Assembly: GCA_031401675.1 (NCBI GenBank)
Contig: JANNRR010000085.1
Coordinates: 1 to 64,000 of the forward strand
Length of the DNA: 64,000 nucleotides
Direction: 5' to 3'
Source: JANNRR01 sp031401675
Lineage (GTDB): Bacteria; Pseudomonadota; Alphaproteobacteria; Rhodobacterales; Rhodobacteraceae
The position numbers and the translations under genes were made by a program. The stretch's first letter is position 1, and each line of letters starts with the position of its first letter. Under the pieces are notes generated by a model, which made no database searches, was not told the origin of the DNA, and saw only the letters and a list, made by a program, of their open reading frames with translations. Positions 1 to 8,118 of the stretch are shown here, piece by piece.

Positions 1-135
1 CACGGATACCTCGCAAGGTCCTACTTCCGAACCGGCTTCACCTTCCTCAGAAACCGCCTCCGCTCAGATCACCCGAACATTCTTGTCGAATGGATCAACC
101 TCCCAAAAACACTCAAAAACCTGGGAGTCGTGTAG
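1..135 (+). CDS. C-terminal fragment of an unidentified protein
   Basis: Frame 1 is open from the window edge to a TAG at 133-135 and encodes the last 44 residues of a protein rich in Arg, Leu, Phe and Asn; the tail reads ILVEWINLPKTLKNLGVV. I do not recognise the family. Base composition is visibly more AT-rich than the neighbouring genes, and the 75 bases that follow are AT-rich too, which would fit an acquired gene or the end of a mobile element, but no transposase motif is visible. The gene starts outside the window. Confidence 0.4.
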   Translation, partial: HGYLARSYFRTGFTFLRNRLRSDHPNILVEWINLPKTLKNLGVV

Positions 136-189
136 TGTGAAGATTTGGTAAATTATAAAACGCAATGCATTGAAATTGCTGCAATTAAT

Positions 190-210
190 AAATGTCCCGC
201 GCCGGGACGC
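190..210 (-). terminator. Hairpin just after the proline iminopeptidase stop codon
   Basis: A 6-bp stem (GTCCCG / CGGGAC, 194-208) with a 3-base loop lies immediately after the minus-strand stop codon and is followed, on the minus strand, by ATTTATT. It is a short, imperfect candidate for a factor-independent terminator. Confidence 0.4.
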
Positions 211-211
211 T

Positions 212-1201
212 TCAAACCCCCAGCAACTTGCCCTGCCGCCGCAGCATGTCCGTCACCCGGACCAGTTCCGCCGAAATCCCCGGCTCCGACAGCGCATGCC
301 CGGCTACCGGCACCAGCTTGATCTCGGCCCGGCCCCATCGCTCGGCCAGCCGCCAGGCCGACACCGGCGGGCAGATCATGTCGTACCGGCCCTGCACGAT
401 CGTGCCGGGAACGTGGGCAATCTGCCCCATCCGGTCCAGCACCTGCCCGTCCTCCTGCAGAAAGCCGCGATTGACGAAATAGTGATTCTCCAGCCGGGCA
501 AAGGCCCGCGCATAATCTGCCGGGCTTTCGCCCAGCGGCCCCTCATGCTCGATCGAGGCCAGCGCATTCTCCCACCCGGCCCAGACCCGCGCAAACCGGG
601 TTTCCAGCATCATGTCGCCGGAAAACAACCGCCGGTGATAGGCCGCGATCATGTCGCCGCGTTCATCCTCCGGCACCACCTCGGAAAACCGCGCCCACAG
701 ATCGGGCCAGAACCGCCCTGCGCCACCGCCGTAGAACCAGTCAAGTTCGGCCTTCGTCATCAGGAAGATGCCGCGCAGGATCAGATAGGCGGCACGGTCC
801 GGGTGCGACTGCGCATAGATCAGCGCCAGCGTCGCCCCCCAGCTGCCGCCGAACACCAGCCACCGGCTGATCCCCAGCACCTCCCGGATCCGTTCGATGT
901 CCGCCACAAGGTCCCAGGTGGTATTGGCCTGCACCGACGCGTGCGGCCGCGACCGCCCGCAGCCGCGCTGATCGAAAAGGATGATCCGGTAGACCGACGG
1001 ATCAAAGTAGCGCCGCATCGCCGGGCTGCAGCCGCCACCGGGCCCGCCATGCAGCACCACCACCGGGATGCCGCCGCGCTGGCCGCACTGCTCGACATAG
1101 ACCCGGTGCCCGTCGCCAACATCCAGTATCCGCTGATCGAACGGATCGATCGGCGGGTAAAGGAATTCGGCTGCGCGCTTTTGCCCTGCGATCCTGTCCA
1201 T
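212..1201 (-). CDS. pip: Proline iminopeptidase
   Basis: An alpha/beta-hydrolase of peptidase family S33 that removes N-terminal proline from peptides in the cytoplasm. The 329-residue product has the oxyanion segment HGGPGGG near residue 51, the DQRGCGRS segment typical of this family, the nucleophile elbow GGSWG (Ser about 120), and a late GRYDMICP Asp and GHA His that complete the triad. The reading frame extends six codons further upstream to a TTG, but the ATG at 1201 gives the usual MDR-type start, so I chose that. It is divergent from ubiG. No partner gene is co-transcribed with it. Confidence 0.88.
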   Translation of the reverse strand: MDRIAGQKRAAEFLYPPIDPFDQRILDVGDGHRVYVEQCGQRGGIPVVVLHGGPGGGCSPAMRRYFDPSVYRIILFDQRGCGRSRPHASVQANTTWDLVADIERIREVLGISRWLVFGGSWGATLALIYAQSHPDRAAYLILRGIFLMTKAELDWFYGGGAGRFWPDLWARFSEVVPEDERGDMIAAYHRRLFSGDMMLETRFARVWAGWENALASIEHEGPLGESPADYARAFARLENHYFVNRGFLQEDGQVLDRMGQIAHVPGTIVQGRYDMICPPVSAWRLAERWGRAEIKLVPVAGHALSEPGISAELVRVTDMLRRQGKLLGV

Positions 1202-1209
1202 GACTGGCC

Positions 1210-1238
1210 TATATAGCAACTAACGTGCGCCCTGCCAT
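1210..1238 (-). promoter_or_regulatory. Candidate promoter of the proline iminopeptidase gene
   Basis: On the minus strand ATGGCA (1238-1233) is followed after 17 bases by TATATA (1215-1210), only 8 bases before the ATG at 1201. If used, it would give a nearly leaderless mRNA. Prediction by eye only. Confidence 0.3.
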
Positions 1239-1271
1239 GGGCTTGCACCGCAAATTGTCCCGGAGCCCGCG

Positions 1272-2015
1272 ATGCCGTCCGATGCCAGCAGCATAAACCC
1301 CGCCGAGATTGCCAAGTTCGAGGCGATGGCCGCCGAATGGTGGGACCCGAACGGCAAGTTCAAGCCGCTGCACATGCTGAACCCCTGCCGGCTGGACTAT
1401 ATCACCGCGCAGATCGCCGCCGAATTCGACCGCGACCTGACCGCCAGCGCCCCATTCGCGGGTCTGCGCATCCTGGATATCGGCTGCGGCGGCGGGCTGC
1501 TGTCGGAACCGATGGCCATGCTGGGGGCCGATGTGGTCGGGGCCGACGCCGCCCCGCGCAACATCCCGGTGGCCCGGATCCACGCCGCTCAGTCCGGATT
1601 GCAGATCGACTACCGCCTGACCACCGCCGAAGCGCTTGCAGCAGCAGGCGAGCAGTTCGACGTGGTGCTGAACATGGAGGTGGTCGAGCATGTCGCCGAC
1701 CCGCAGTCCTATCTGACCGCCTGCCGGCAGGTTCTGAAACCGGGTGGGCTGATGATCTGCTCCACCTTGAACCGCAATCCCAAAAGCTTCGTGATGGCGA
1801 TCATCGGGGCGGAATGGGTGATGCGCTGGCTGCCAAAGGGCACGCATGACTGGCAAAAGTTCATCACACCGGACGAACTCTATGCGCTGCTCCGCGCCGC
1901 CGGCCTTGACCCGGTGGATCGCAAGGGCTTCGTGTTCAACCCGGTGCAATGGAACTGGTCGTTGTCGGCGCGCGATCTGTCCTGCAACTATGTGACCGCC
2001 AGCATCAAGCGGTAA
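1272..2015 (+). CDS. ubiG: 3-demethylubiquinol / 2-polyprenyl-6-hydroxyphenol O-methyltransferase
   Basis: A SAM-dependent O-methyltransferase that catalyses both O-methylations in ubiquinone synthesis. The 247-residue protein opens with the UbiG signature FEAMAAEWWDPNGKFKPLH, then the SAM-binding motif LDIGCGGGLLSEPMA, the acidic GADA segment, and MEVVEHV, followed by LKPGGLMICSTLNR and GTHDWQKF, all hallmarks of UbiG rather than UbiE. The ATG has GGAG 7 bases upstream. It stands alone between a divergent peptidase gene and a convergent marR gene. Confidence 0.93.
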   Translation: MPSDASSINPAEIAKFEAMAAEWWDPNGKFKPLHMLNPCRLDYITAQIAAEFDRDLTASAPFAGLRILDIGCGGGLLSEPMAMLGADVVGADAAPRNIPVARIHAAQSGLQIDYRLTTAEALAAAGEQFDVVLNMEVVEHVADPQSYLTACRQVLKPGGLMICSTLNRNPKSFVMAIIGAEWVMRWLPKGTHDWQKFITPDELYALLRAAGLDPVDRKGFVFNPVQWNWSLSARDLSCNYVTASIKR

Positions 2016-2049
2016 GCCCGCATCCTGCTTTCGATGGCCCTGGCCGCCC

Positions 2050-2490
2050 TCAGCCCTCGCCTTCCAGCCGCGTCCGCAGTTCGCGCAGCACCGGCAGCAC
2101 CGCCCGTACCCGATCCGCCCCAAGTGCTGTCACCATGTCGCCTATCAGCGGGCTGATCGCCGCCAGTGCCGCATCGCGGGCGGCGCGGCCCGACGGGCTG
2201 ATCGACACGAACTTGCGGCGGGCATCGTCCCAGTCGGGGCGGATATGAACATGCCCGGCCCATTCCAGCTTGGACAACGTGTTGGTCATCGCACCGCGCG
2301 TGACGTGAAAAGTCTTGGCCAACTGCGCCGGACTGCGCTCCTCGGTGCCCCGGGTCAGGTGGTTCAGCACGGCGAAATGCGACAGTTGCATGCCCTTGGG
2401 CAAGACCTTGGAAATGTGGTTGCGCGCCAGCTGGTCTGACATGAACAGTTCGCTGAACAGGGCATTGGCAAGGGCGTCGCTTTTCTCCAC
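2050..2490 (-). CDS. MarR family transcriptional regulator
   Basis: A 146-residue winged-helix protein. The recognition region SPAQLAKTFHVTRGAMTNTLSKLEWAGHV is a typical MarR helix-turn-helix, followed by the wing with DDARRKFV and a C-terminal dimerisation helix. It starts at a GTG, three bases after the nitrilase stop codon, with AGGGG upstream, and is the last gene of the comF-grxC-nitrilase-marR run. The ligand and target cannot be read from sequence. Its position suggests either housekeeping co-expression or control of its own operon. Confidence 0.82.
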   Translation of the reverse strand: MEKSDALANALFSELFMSDQLARNHISKVLPKGMQLSHFAVLNHLTRGTEERSPAQLAKTFHVTRGAMTNTLSKLEWAGHVHIRPDWDDARRKFVSISPSGRAARDAALAAISPLIGDMVTALGADRVRAVLPVLRELRTRLEGEG

Positions 2491-2493
2491 GCG

Positions 2494-3336
2494 TCAGGGC
2501 CCCTCGAACGCGCGGTCATGGGTCAGGGCGGGGATGCGGGCCCGGGCCCGGGTGATTTCGGCAGGATCAAGGTCAACCCAGATCACGCCGGGCTCAGTCC
2601 CGGCATCGGCCAGAACCTTCCCCCATGGGTCCACCGCCAGACTGTGACCATGCGTCCGGCGCGGAGCGGCACCGGCTGCGGCGTGGCCCGCACCGTGCAG
2701 CCCGGTCTGGGCCGGGGCCAGCACATAGCAGCCGGTCTCGATGGCGCGGGCGCGCAACAACGGTTCCCAGTGCGCCGCCCCGGTGGTGTGATTGAAGGCG
2801 GACGGCACGGTCAGAATACCGGCCCCGGCTTGTGCCAGAACGCGGTACAGCGCCGCAAACCGCACATCATAACAGACCGTCAGGCCAATCGCCGCAAACG
2901 GCGTCTGTGCCAGCACGGCACGCGCACCGGGGCGATAGGCGGCCGACTCGCGAAAGACCTCGGTTGCTGACACGTTCACATCGAACATGTGAATCTTGTC
3001 ATAGCGCGCGGCAATCGTGCCATCGGGGCCAATCAGAAAGCTGCGGTTGGCAAAGCGGCCGTCTGCCTCGTCGGCCCTGACCGCAAGCGAGCCGATCAGC
3101 AACCAGATGTTCAGGGCCGCCGCCTCGACCCGCAGGACGGCAAGGGTGGCATCCTCTGCCTCCGTGCGCAGCACCTCGTGTTGCCAGGCGCGGTTGGATG
3201 ACAGGATGTTGGTGCATTCCGGCGTCAGCACGAACCCCGCACCGCCCGCAGCCGCCTGTCGCACCAGCGAAACTGTCGCAGGCCGGTTCTCCACCGGGTC
3301 ATCCGATACCGTCAGTTGCACCAGACCCGCCCGCAT
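2494..3336 (-). CDS. Carbon-nitrogen hydrolase (Nit1/omega-amidase-type nitrilase)
   Basis: A cytoplasmic amidase of the nitrilase superfamily with the Glu-Lys-Cys triad in place: Glu40 in the TPE motif, Lys114 in RYDKIHMFDV, and Cys155 in TVCYDVRF. The DKIHMFDV and CYDVRF blocks are those of the Nit branch that hydrolyses deaminated glutathione or omega-amides (2-oxoglutaramate), so a metabolite-repair role is likely; which substrate applies is inference. Length (280 residues) is normal. Translationally close to grxC upstream (TGA CC ATG) and marR downstream. The glutaredoxin neighbour is consistent with glutathione metabolism. Confidence 0.85.
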   Translation of the reverse strand: MRAGLVQLTVSDDPVENRPATVSLVRQAAAGGAGFVLTPECTNILSSNRAWQHEVLRTEAEDATLAVLRVEAAALNIWLLIGSLAVRADEADGRFANRSFLIGPDGTIAARYDKIHMFDVNVSATEVFRESAAYRPGARAVLAQTPFAAIGLTVCYDVRFAALYRVLAQAGAGILTVPSAFNHTTGAAHWEPLLRARAIETGCYVLAPAQTGLHGAGHAAAGAAPRRTHGHSLAVDPWGKVLADAGTEPGVIWVDLDPAEITRARARIPALTHDRAFEGP

Positions 3337-3338
3337 GG

Positions 3339-3596
3339 TCAGGTCGTCAGCAGCGGGTCAAGCCTGCCTTGGCTTTCCAGCTCGTACAGGTCATCGCAGC
3401 CGCCTACATGGGTTTCGCCGATGAATATCTGCGGCACGGTGCGGCTGCCCGGCGCACGTTTCAGCATCTCGGCGCGGAACACCGGGTCGGCGGTCAGGTC
3501 GAATTCACGGTACTCGACGCCTTTCTGCGACAGCAGCCGCTTGGCAGCATGGCAATAGCCGCAGAGCGGCGTTGTAAAGATATCGACCGGCTTCAT
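3339..3596 (-). CDS. grxC: Glutaredoxin 3
   Basis: An 85-residue dithiol glutaredoxin that uses glutathione to reduce protein disulfides. The active site CGYC lies at residues 12-15 in TTPLCGYCHAAKRLL, and the GSH-binding TVPQIFIG and GGCDDL segments are present. A longer frame reaches 3647, but the ATG at 3596 has GAGGG 6 bases upstream and matches the usual MKPV-type start, so I chose it. Second gene of the comF-grxC-nit-marR operon. Confidence 0.92.
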   Translation of the reverse strand: MKPVDIFTTPLCGYCHAAKRLLSQKGVEYREFDLTADPVFRAEMLKRAPGSRTVPQIFIGETHVGGCDDLYELESQGRLDPLLTT

Positions 3597-3630
3597 GTTC
3601 ATCCCTCGCACTCGCGCTGACATTAAGGAT

Positions 3631-4353
3631 TTAGGCATCCTTTGCAACGCGCGCCATCACCAGAACAGATACCGGCCCTGATCCGGCAGCAAGGCAGACC
3701 TCGGCACAGGCGGCCAGCGTGGCGCCCGAGGTCATCACATCATCGATCAGCAGCACCGGCCGGTCATGCAGTTGTGCGGCCCGCCTGGGATGCACGCGAA
3801 TCGCCTCGGCAAGGTTGGCAAAGCGGCCGTCGCGGTCGCGCCCGTCCTGCGTCGGGGTGCGCCGGGCGCGCTGCAGCAGATCAGGACAGAACGCCAGCCC
3901 GGCCACGCTGGCGACATGGCCCGCCAGCAGACCGGCCTGATTGTACTTGCGCTTGAACAGCCGCAGCCAGTGCAGCGGCACCGGGGCCACCAGCATGTCC
4001 GGCACCAGGATTGGTGCTGCGGCGCGCGCCATCCAGTCAGCCGCCGGTCGCGCCAGGTCGATCCGGTCGGCGTGCTTCAGCGCAAGCACCATGCTGCGGG
4101 CGTTGTCCTTGTACAGAAGCGCCGCCCGCCCGCGCTGCCAGGGCCGGGCGATGGTCAGGCAATCGTCACACAGGACAACACTGCCATCCGCCGGCCCGTC
4201 CCCCGGCAACGGGCTGCCGCATTTGTCGCAGGCCAGACCGGCGATAAAGGGCGTATCCCGCCAGCAGGTGCCGCACAGGGCGAAATCGGTGGTGACGGCG
4301 GCATCGCACAAAAGGCATTGCGGCGGATAGATCAGATGCAGCGCCCTTGGCAT
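3631..4353 (-). CDS. comF: ComF family phosphoribosyltransferase-like protein
   Basis: A 240-residue ComF homologue: an N-terminal zinc-binding region with paired cysteines (CLLC, CGTC, CDKCG, CDDC) followed by a type I phosphoribosyltransferase domain carrying the PRPP loop VLLIDDVMTSGATL near the C terminus. ComF proteins are needed for natural transformation in competent bacteria; in Rhodobacterales the role is less clear. The frame extends to 4395, but that would overlap the divergent methyltransferase; the ATG at 4353 (MPRALHLIYPP) fits the family. First gene of the operon that includes grxC. Confidence 0.85.
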   Translation of the reverse strand: MPRALHLIYPPQCLLCDAAVTTDFALCGTCWRDTPFIAGLACDKCGSPLPGDGPADGSVVLCDDCLTIARPWQRGRAALLYKDNARSMVLALKHADRIDLARPAADWMARAAAPILVPDMLVAPVPLHWLRLFKRKYNQAGLLAGHVASVAGLAFCPDLLQRARRTPTQDGRDRDGRFANLAEAIRVHPRRAAQLHDRPVLLIDDVMTSGATLAACAEVCLAAGSGPVSVLVMARVAKDA

Positions 4354-4382
4354 TTCCGACCCGTTCCCTGTAGATGCCGGCC

Positions 4383-5210
4383 ATGACGCGACCACCCGAT
4401 CTGACCGACCGAAATGCCCTTGCCCGCAACCGTGCCCGGGCCGACGCCTTCTTTCTGCACGAAAACGCGGCCACCGAACTTCAGGAGAGACTGGCCGAGG
4501 TTAACAGAAGGTTTACGGCCCCGGCTGTGGTCACCGGTTTCCCGCAATTCTGGTCGGCAGCCCTGCCCGACGCGCTTCTGGTGGCGGATGTTCCGGTGCT
4601 GAACCTGACTGCCGGGGCCCATGATCTGGTGGTGCATGCTCTGTCGCTGCACTGGGTCGATGACATCGTCGGACATCTGGTCCAGTGCCGGCGGGCCCTG
4701 ACGCCTGATGGCCTGTTCCTGGGGGTGATGTTCGGTGGCCAGACCCTTGCCGAGTTGCGGGCCTGCCTGGGCCAGGCCGAGGCCGAGGTGACCGGCGGGC
4801 TGTCGCCGCGTATCCTGCCGATGGCAGAGATCAGGGACCTGGGCGGGCTGATGCAGCGTGCGGGCTTCGCCCTGCCGGTGGCCGACAGCACCACCCGCAC
4901 CGTGACCTATGCCAGCCCGCGCGCCCTGATGCGCGATTTGCGGGCGATGGGTGAAGGCAATGCCCTGGCCAACCGGTTGCGCCACCCGACCCGGCGCGCG
5001 GTCCTTGCCCGGGCCGAACAGCTTTACACCGCAACCTATCCCGCCCCGGATCACCGGATTCGCGCCACATTCGAGGTGATCTTTCTGACCGGCTGGGCCC
5101 CGGCCGACAGCCAGCCCAAACCGTTGCGGCCCGGATCGGCCGGCCAGCGTCTGGCCGATGCGCTTGGCACGACCGAGACTGCGCTTCCCGGCCCTCGCCA
5201 TGGGGACTGA
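4383..5210 (+). CDS. NDUFAF5-like SAM-dependent methyltransferase family protein
   Basis: The opening (RNALARNRARADAFFLHENAA) and the central blocks LVVHALSLHWVDD and LTPDGLFLGVMFGGQTLAELR match the BioC/NDUFAF5 group, whose mitochondrial member modifies an arginine of a complex I subunit during assembly. The usual glycine-rich SAM motif near residue 45 is not recognisable (TGFPQFWSAALPD stands in its place), so either the cofactor is bound differently or activity is lost. I start at 4383 (MTRPPDLTD) rather than 4374. Divergent from comF with about 30 bases between starts. About 275 residues. Confidence 0.72.
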   Translation: MTRPPDLTDRNALARNRARADAFFLHENAATELQERLAEVNRRFTAPAVVTGFPQFWSAALPDALLVADVPVLNLTAGAHDLVVHALSLHWVDDIVGHLVQCRRALTPDGLFLGVMFGGQTLAELRACLGQAEAEVTGGLSPRILPMAEIRDLGGLMQRAGFALPVADSTTRTVTYASPRALMRDLRAMGEGNALANRLRHPTRRAVLARAEQLYTATYPAPDHRIRATFEVIFLTGWAPADSQPKPLRPGSAGQRLADALGTTETALPGPRHGD

Positions 5211-5226
5211 TCGGGAGCCGTTGCAA

Positions 5227-5254
5227 TTGACCCTTCGACTAAAATCTCTATGTG
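5227..5254 (+). promoter_or_regulatory. Candidate sigma-70-type promoter for hemH
   Basis: TTGACC (5227-5232) and TATGTG (5249-5254) are separated by 16 bases, about 28 bases upstream of the chosen hemH start. By eye only. Confidence 0.3.
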
Positions 5255-5281
5255 CAAGGGCAGTCTGGTTGGGGTGGGGCG

Positions 5282-6370
5282 ATGCTTGACGCGAAAGCTG
5301 TGACGGTTGCAGGTCAGGATCGCCCCGGCGAGGGCCGATTGGCGCATGCACCCTCCGACCATCCGCCGGTCATGCGGGACCGGATCGGGGTGCTGATCGC
5401 GAATCTCGGGACGCCCGACGGCTACGATTACTGGTCGATGCGGCGGTATCTGAGCGAGTTTCTGTCCGACCGCCGGGTGATCGACTATTCGCCATGGGTC
5501 TGGCAACCGCTGCTGCAATTGGTCATCCTGTCGAAACGGCCGTTCACCTCGGGCCGCAATTACAAATCGATCTGGAACCATGCCGCAAACGAAAGCCCGC
5601 TGCTGACGATCACCAAGGCGCAGTCCGCAAAGCTGCAGGCTGATCTGGCCAACCGCTTCGGCAACCGGGTCGTGGTTGATTTCTGCATGCGCTACGGCAA
5701 CCCGTCGACGGCGTCAAAGGTCCGGGCGCTGATTGCCCAGGGCTGCCAGAAGGTCCTGTTTTTCCCGCTTTATCCGCATTATGCCGGCGCGACGACTGCC
5801 ACTGCCAACGATGCGTTCTTTGTCGCCCTCGCACAGGAAAAGTGGCAGCCTGCGGTCCGGACGGTTCCCGCCTATTTCGACCACCCGGCCTATATCGAGG
5901 CGTTGGCACAGTCGGTTGAAGCGGTCTGGTCTAAGCCGGAAGGCCCGCCAGAGCTTCTGGTCTGTTCCTACCACGGCATGCCCAAGCGCTATCTGATGCA
6001 GGGCGATCCCTATCATTGCCAGTGTCAGAAAACCACGCGCCTGCTGCGCGAACGGCTGGGTTGGGAGCCATCGCGGATCGTGACGACATTCCAATCCAGG
6101 TTCGGGCCCGAGGAGTGGCTGCAACCCTATACGGTCGAGGAAGTGGCGCGGCTGGCGGCGTCGGGCCATAGACGCATAGCCGTCATCGCACCGGCCTTTT
6201 CTGCCGACTGCATCGAGACGCTGGAAGAGATAAATGAGGAAATCCGCGAAAGCTTCGAGCACGCGGGCGGCGAACAGTTCACCTATATTCCCTGCCTGAA
6301 CGACGCCGACACCCATATCACGGCATTGTCAACGCTGATCGCGGAAAACCTGGCGGGGTGGCTCGGCTGA
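5282..6370 (+). CDS. hemH: Ferrochelatase
   Basis: Inserts Fe(II) into protoporphyrin IX, the last step of protoheme synthesis. The 362-residue protein has the N-terminal VLIANLGTPDGYDYWSMRRYLSEFLSD block, the metal-binding His in LLVCSYHGMPKRYL, the GDPYHCQC segment, TTFQSRFG, and the acidic FSADCIETLEEI region with the catalytic Glu. The frame extends to a GTG at 5252, but the ATG at 5282 is preceded by a G-rich Shine-Dalgarno (GGGGTGGGG), so I prefer it. A strong hairpin follows. Confidence 0.95.
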   Translation: MLDAKAVTVAGQDRPGEGRLAHAPSDHPPVMRDRIGVLIANLGTPDGYDYWSMRRYLSEFLSDRRVIDYSPWVWQPLLQLVILSKRPFTSGRNYKSIWNHAANESPLLTITKAQSAKLQADLANRFGNRVVVDFCMRYGNPSTASKVRALIAQGCQKVLFFPLYPHYAGATTATANDAFFVALAQEKWQPAVRTVPAYFDHPAYIEALAQSVEAVWSKPEGPPELLVCSYHGMPKRYLMQGDPYHCQCQKTTRLLRERLGWEPSRIVTTFQSRFGPEEWLQPYTVEEVARLAASGHRRIAVIAPAFSADCIETLEEINEEIRESFEHAGGEQFTYIPCLNDADTHITALSTLIAENLAGWLG

Positions 6371-6437
6371 CCCCAAGCCAATGACCCCAACTCTGTAACC
6401 CCAAGTCTGTGATCCGAGGTCGCTGACAAAAAAACGA

Positions 6438-6465
6438 AAAGGCGGTGGAAAGCCCCACCGCCTTT
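6438..6465 (-). terminator. Bidirectional factor-independent terminator between hemH and the small membrane protein gene
   Basis: An 11-bp perfect stem AAAGGCGGTGG / CCACCGCCTTT with a 6-base loop. On the minus strand it is followed by TTTTCGTTTTTTT, so it terminates the small gene at 6489-6677; on the plus strand the tail is only TTTCG, so it probably also ends hemH, less efficiently. Confidence 0.8.
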
Positions 6466-6488
6466 CGCGTCTTGCCCGAAGGCGCAGA

Positions 6489-6677
6489 TCAGTTCGACGA
6501 AACGGCCGCGGCCAGCAGAATGACCAGCAGCAGCGGGATCAGGATGCCGCCCGACGAGGACGACGTTTTCACGTCATCCACGATGACCGCCGGTTCGACG
6601 ATGACTTCGGTCGGCCCGCCAGCGAAAGCGGTGGTTGCAGCAACCGACAGAGCGGCAGCGAGTGCAAGTTTCTTCAT
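6489..6677 (-). CDS. Small secreted/membrane protein next to hemH
   Basis: A 62-residue protein starting at an ATG with GGAGG 5 bases upstream. It opens with a clear signal sequence (MKKLALAAALSVAATTAFAGG, cleavage likely after AFA), then a short acidic segment ending DDVKTSSSSGG, and a hydrophobic C-terminal helix (ILIPLLLVILLAAAV) ending in SSN. The pattern suggests a periplasmic or inner-membrane miniprotein. It is convergent with hemH and has its own strong terminator, so it is likely expressed. From memory, similar small proteins occur beside hemH in related genomes; function unknown. Confidence 0.72.
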   Translation of the reverse strand: MKKLALAAALSVAATTAFAGGPTEVIVEPAVIVDDVKTSSSSGGILIPLLLVILLAAAVSSN

Positions 6678-6824
6678 GTTAACCTCCAGTAATTGCCGGG
6701 CACCGAGAATTTCAGAGGCGGCGCCTGGCACCCAAGACTGTACCTCGTAGTGTGGTGTTGTCAGCAAAACCGTCGAAACGCAACGCCAGTCTTGCCGAAA
6801 ATCGGCCTCATTCGGGCATTGTCG

Positions 6825-7433
6825 TCAAATAAGCAACACCTGAGTGCCGACTTTCGCCAAGCTGAACAGTTCGGCGATATGCTCATTGTAAAGCCCGATG
6901 CAACCATTCGACGAACGCCGCCCGATCTTGCGCGTATCATGGGTGCCGTGGATGCGGTAATACTGCCAGCCCAGATACATCGCATGCGTTCCCAACGGGT
7001 TATCGGGGCCCGCCGGAACAAAGTCCGGCCATTCCGGATTGCGCTTTTTCATGGCGGGGGTCGGCGACCAGGTGGGACCCTCGACCTTTTGCACGACTTC
7101 GGTCCGCCCGCGCCGCGTCAGGTCTTCTGACAGCGGCACCGAGGTCGGATACAGCTTGTAGGTCAACCCATCCTCTGACCAGAAGTGCAGCGCGCGCGAG
7201 GTGACATCCTCCAGAATTGCGCCGTTTCTAAGGGTGCTGAAATAGGGTTGCCACTGCAGCGAACGGAAGCTGGAGATGTTGCGGCGGGTGGCAGAGGTCA
7301 CCGCGGTTTCCAGCTCGACCGTATCGGGCCCCGATTGCGCCAGCGCCGGGGCGGCCAGGGCCACACCGATCAGTGCGGCGCCGCTGCCCAGGAAATGGCG
7401 GCGGTTCGGCAACGGCCTGTCGTTCGTGTTCAT
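6825..7433 (-). CDS. L,D-transpeptidase (YkuD domain), exported by a Tat-like signal
   Basis: A 202-residue periplasmic enzyme expected to make 3-3 peptidoglycan cross-links or attach proteins to murein. Residues 10-33 form a twin-arginine-like signal (NRRHFLGSGAALIGVALAAPALAQ). The catalytic region is YYRIHGTHDTRKIGRRSSNGCIGLYN: His and Cys are present, but the usual SHGC..R motif is SNGCIG. The ATG at 7433 has GACGAGG just upstream; the longer frame to 7496 lacks support. Divergent from the CAP lipoprotein gene and near a second YkuD protein. Confidence 0.85.
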   Translation of the reverse strand: MNTNDRPLPNRRHFLGSGAALIGVALAAPALAQSGPDTVELETAVTSATRRNISSFRSLQWQPYFSTLRNGAILEDVTSRALHFWSEDGLTYKLYPTSVPLSEDLTRRGRTEVVQKVEGPTWSPTPAMKKRNPEWPDFVPAGPDNPLGTHAMYLGWQYYRIHGTHDTRKIGRRSSNGCIGLYNEHIAELFSLAKVGTQVLLI

Positions 7434-7597
7434 CCTCGTCTCCTCAATCCCGATGCAGGTCCCGGGCAATTTATGGCGGCTACGCCGCAGTCGCAATTCA
7501 AAGGCGCGTCATAACTGCATTTGTTCGCCAGTTGCGTTTGAACACCGCAACACAAGTCTGTAAAGGTCGATCCGAACTTGTCCAAGGTAACATTCAC

Positions 7598-8110
7598 ATG
7601 ACACGATCCCTTGCCTTGCTGTTGGCGGCTGCAATTGCCCTGTCGGCGTGCGGCGGCGCACCGCAATCGCAGCTGGGGCCGGATGGCAAGCCTCTGCCAA
7701 AGGTCTACCGGATCGCGCCCGGGTCGGTTGGCAGGATCGAGTTCCGGATGCTGGATGCCATCAATTCGCTGCGTGGTGCCGCCGGGGTCGGGCAATTGGC
7801 GCTGAACGCACAGTTGAACGCCGCAGCGGCCACGCATTCGCGCGACATGTCGGTGCAGAACCGGCCCTGGCATTTCGGCTCCGACGGGTCGTCGCCCCTG
7901 GACCGGGTGGCCCGCAGCGGCTATCCTGGCCTCATGCTGGGCGAGGCGATATCAGAGACTTATGAGACGGAACTGGAAACCCTTGGCGCCTGGATGCAGC
8001 AGCCGGACACCAGTGCGGTAGTGCTGGATCCGGCAGCAGTCAACATGGGCTTTGCCTACTTTCAGGATGGCAACGGCAAGATCTGGTGGACGCTTGTCAC
8101 CGGCAGCTGA
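7598..8110 (+). CDS. CAP-domain lipoprotein
   Basis: A 170-residue lipoprotein: signal peptide MTRSLALLLAAAIALSAC with lipobox LSAC, a short linker, then a CAP/SCP domain with the family's alpha-helix (RMLDAINSLRGAAGVGQLALNAQLNAAAATHSRDMSVQNRPWH split here by context), FGSDGSSPLDRVARSGY and GLMLGEAI. CAP proteins in bacteria are secreted and of mostly unknown activity, some binding sterols or cell-wall fragments. The frame runs further upstream, but the ATG at 7598 with AAGG upstream begins the signal peptide. Convergent with the second L,D-transpeptidase, 8 bases apart. Confidence 0.83.
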   Translation: MTRSLALLLAAAIALSACGGAPQSQLGPDGKPLPKVYRIAPGSVGRIEFRMLDAINSLRGAAGVGQLALNAQLNAAAATHSRDMSVQNRPWHFGSDGSSPLDRVARSGYPGLMLGEAISETYETELETLGAWMQQPDTSAVVLDPAAVNMGFAYFQDGNGKIWWTLVTGS

Positions 8111-8118
8111 CCGCACAC

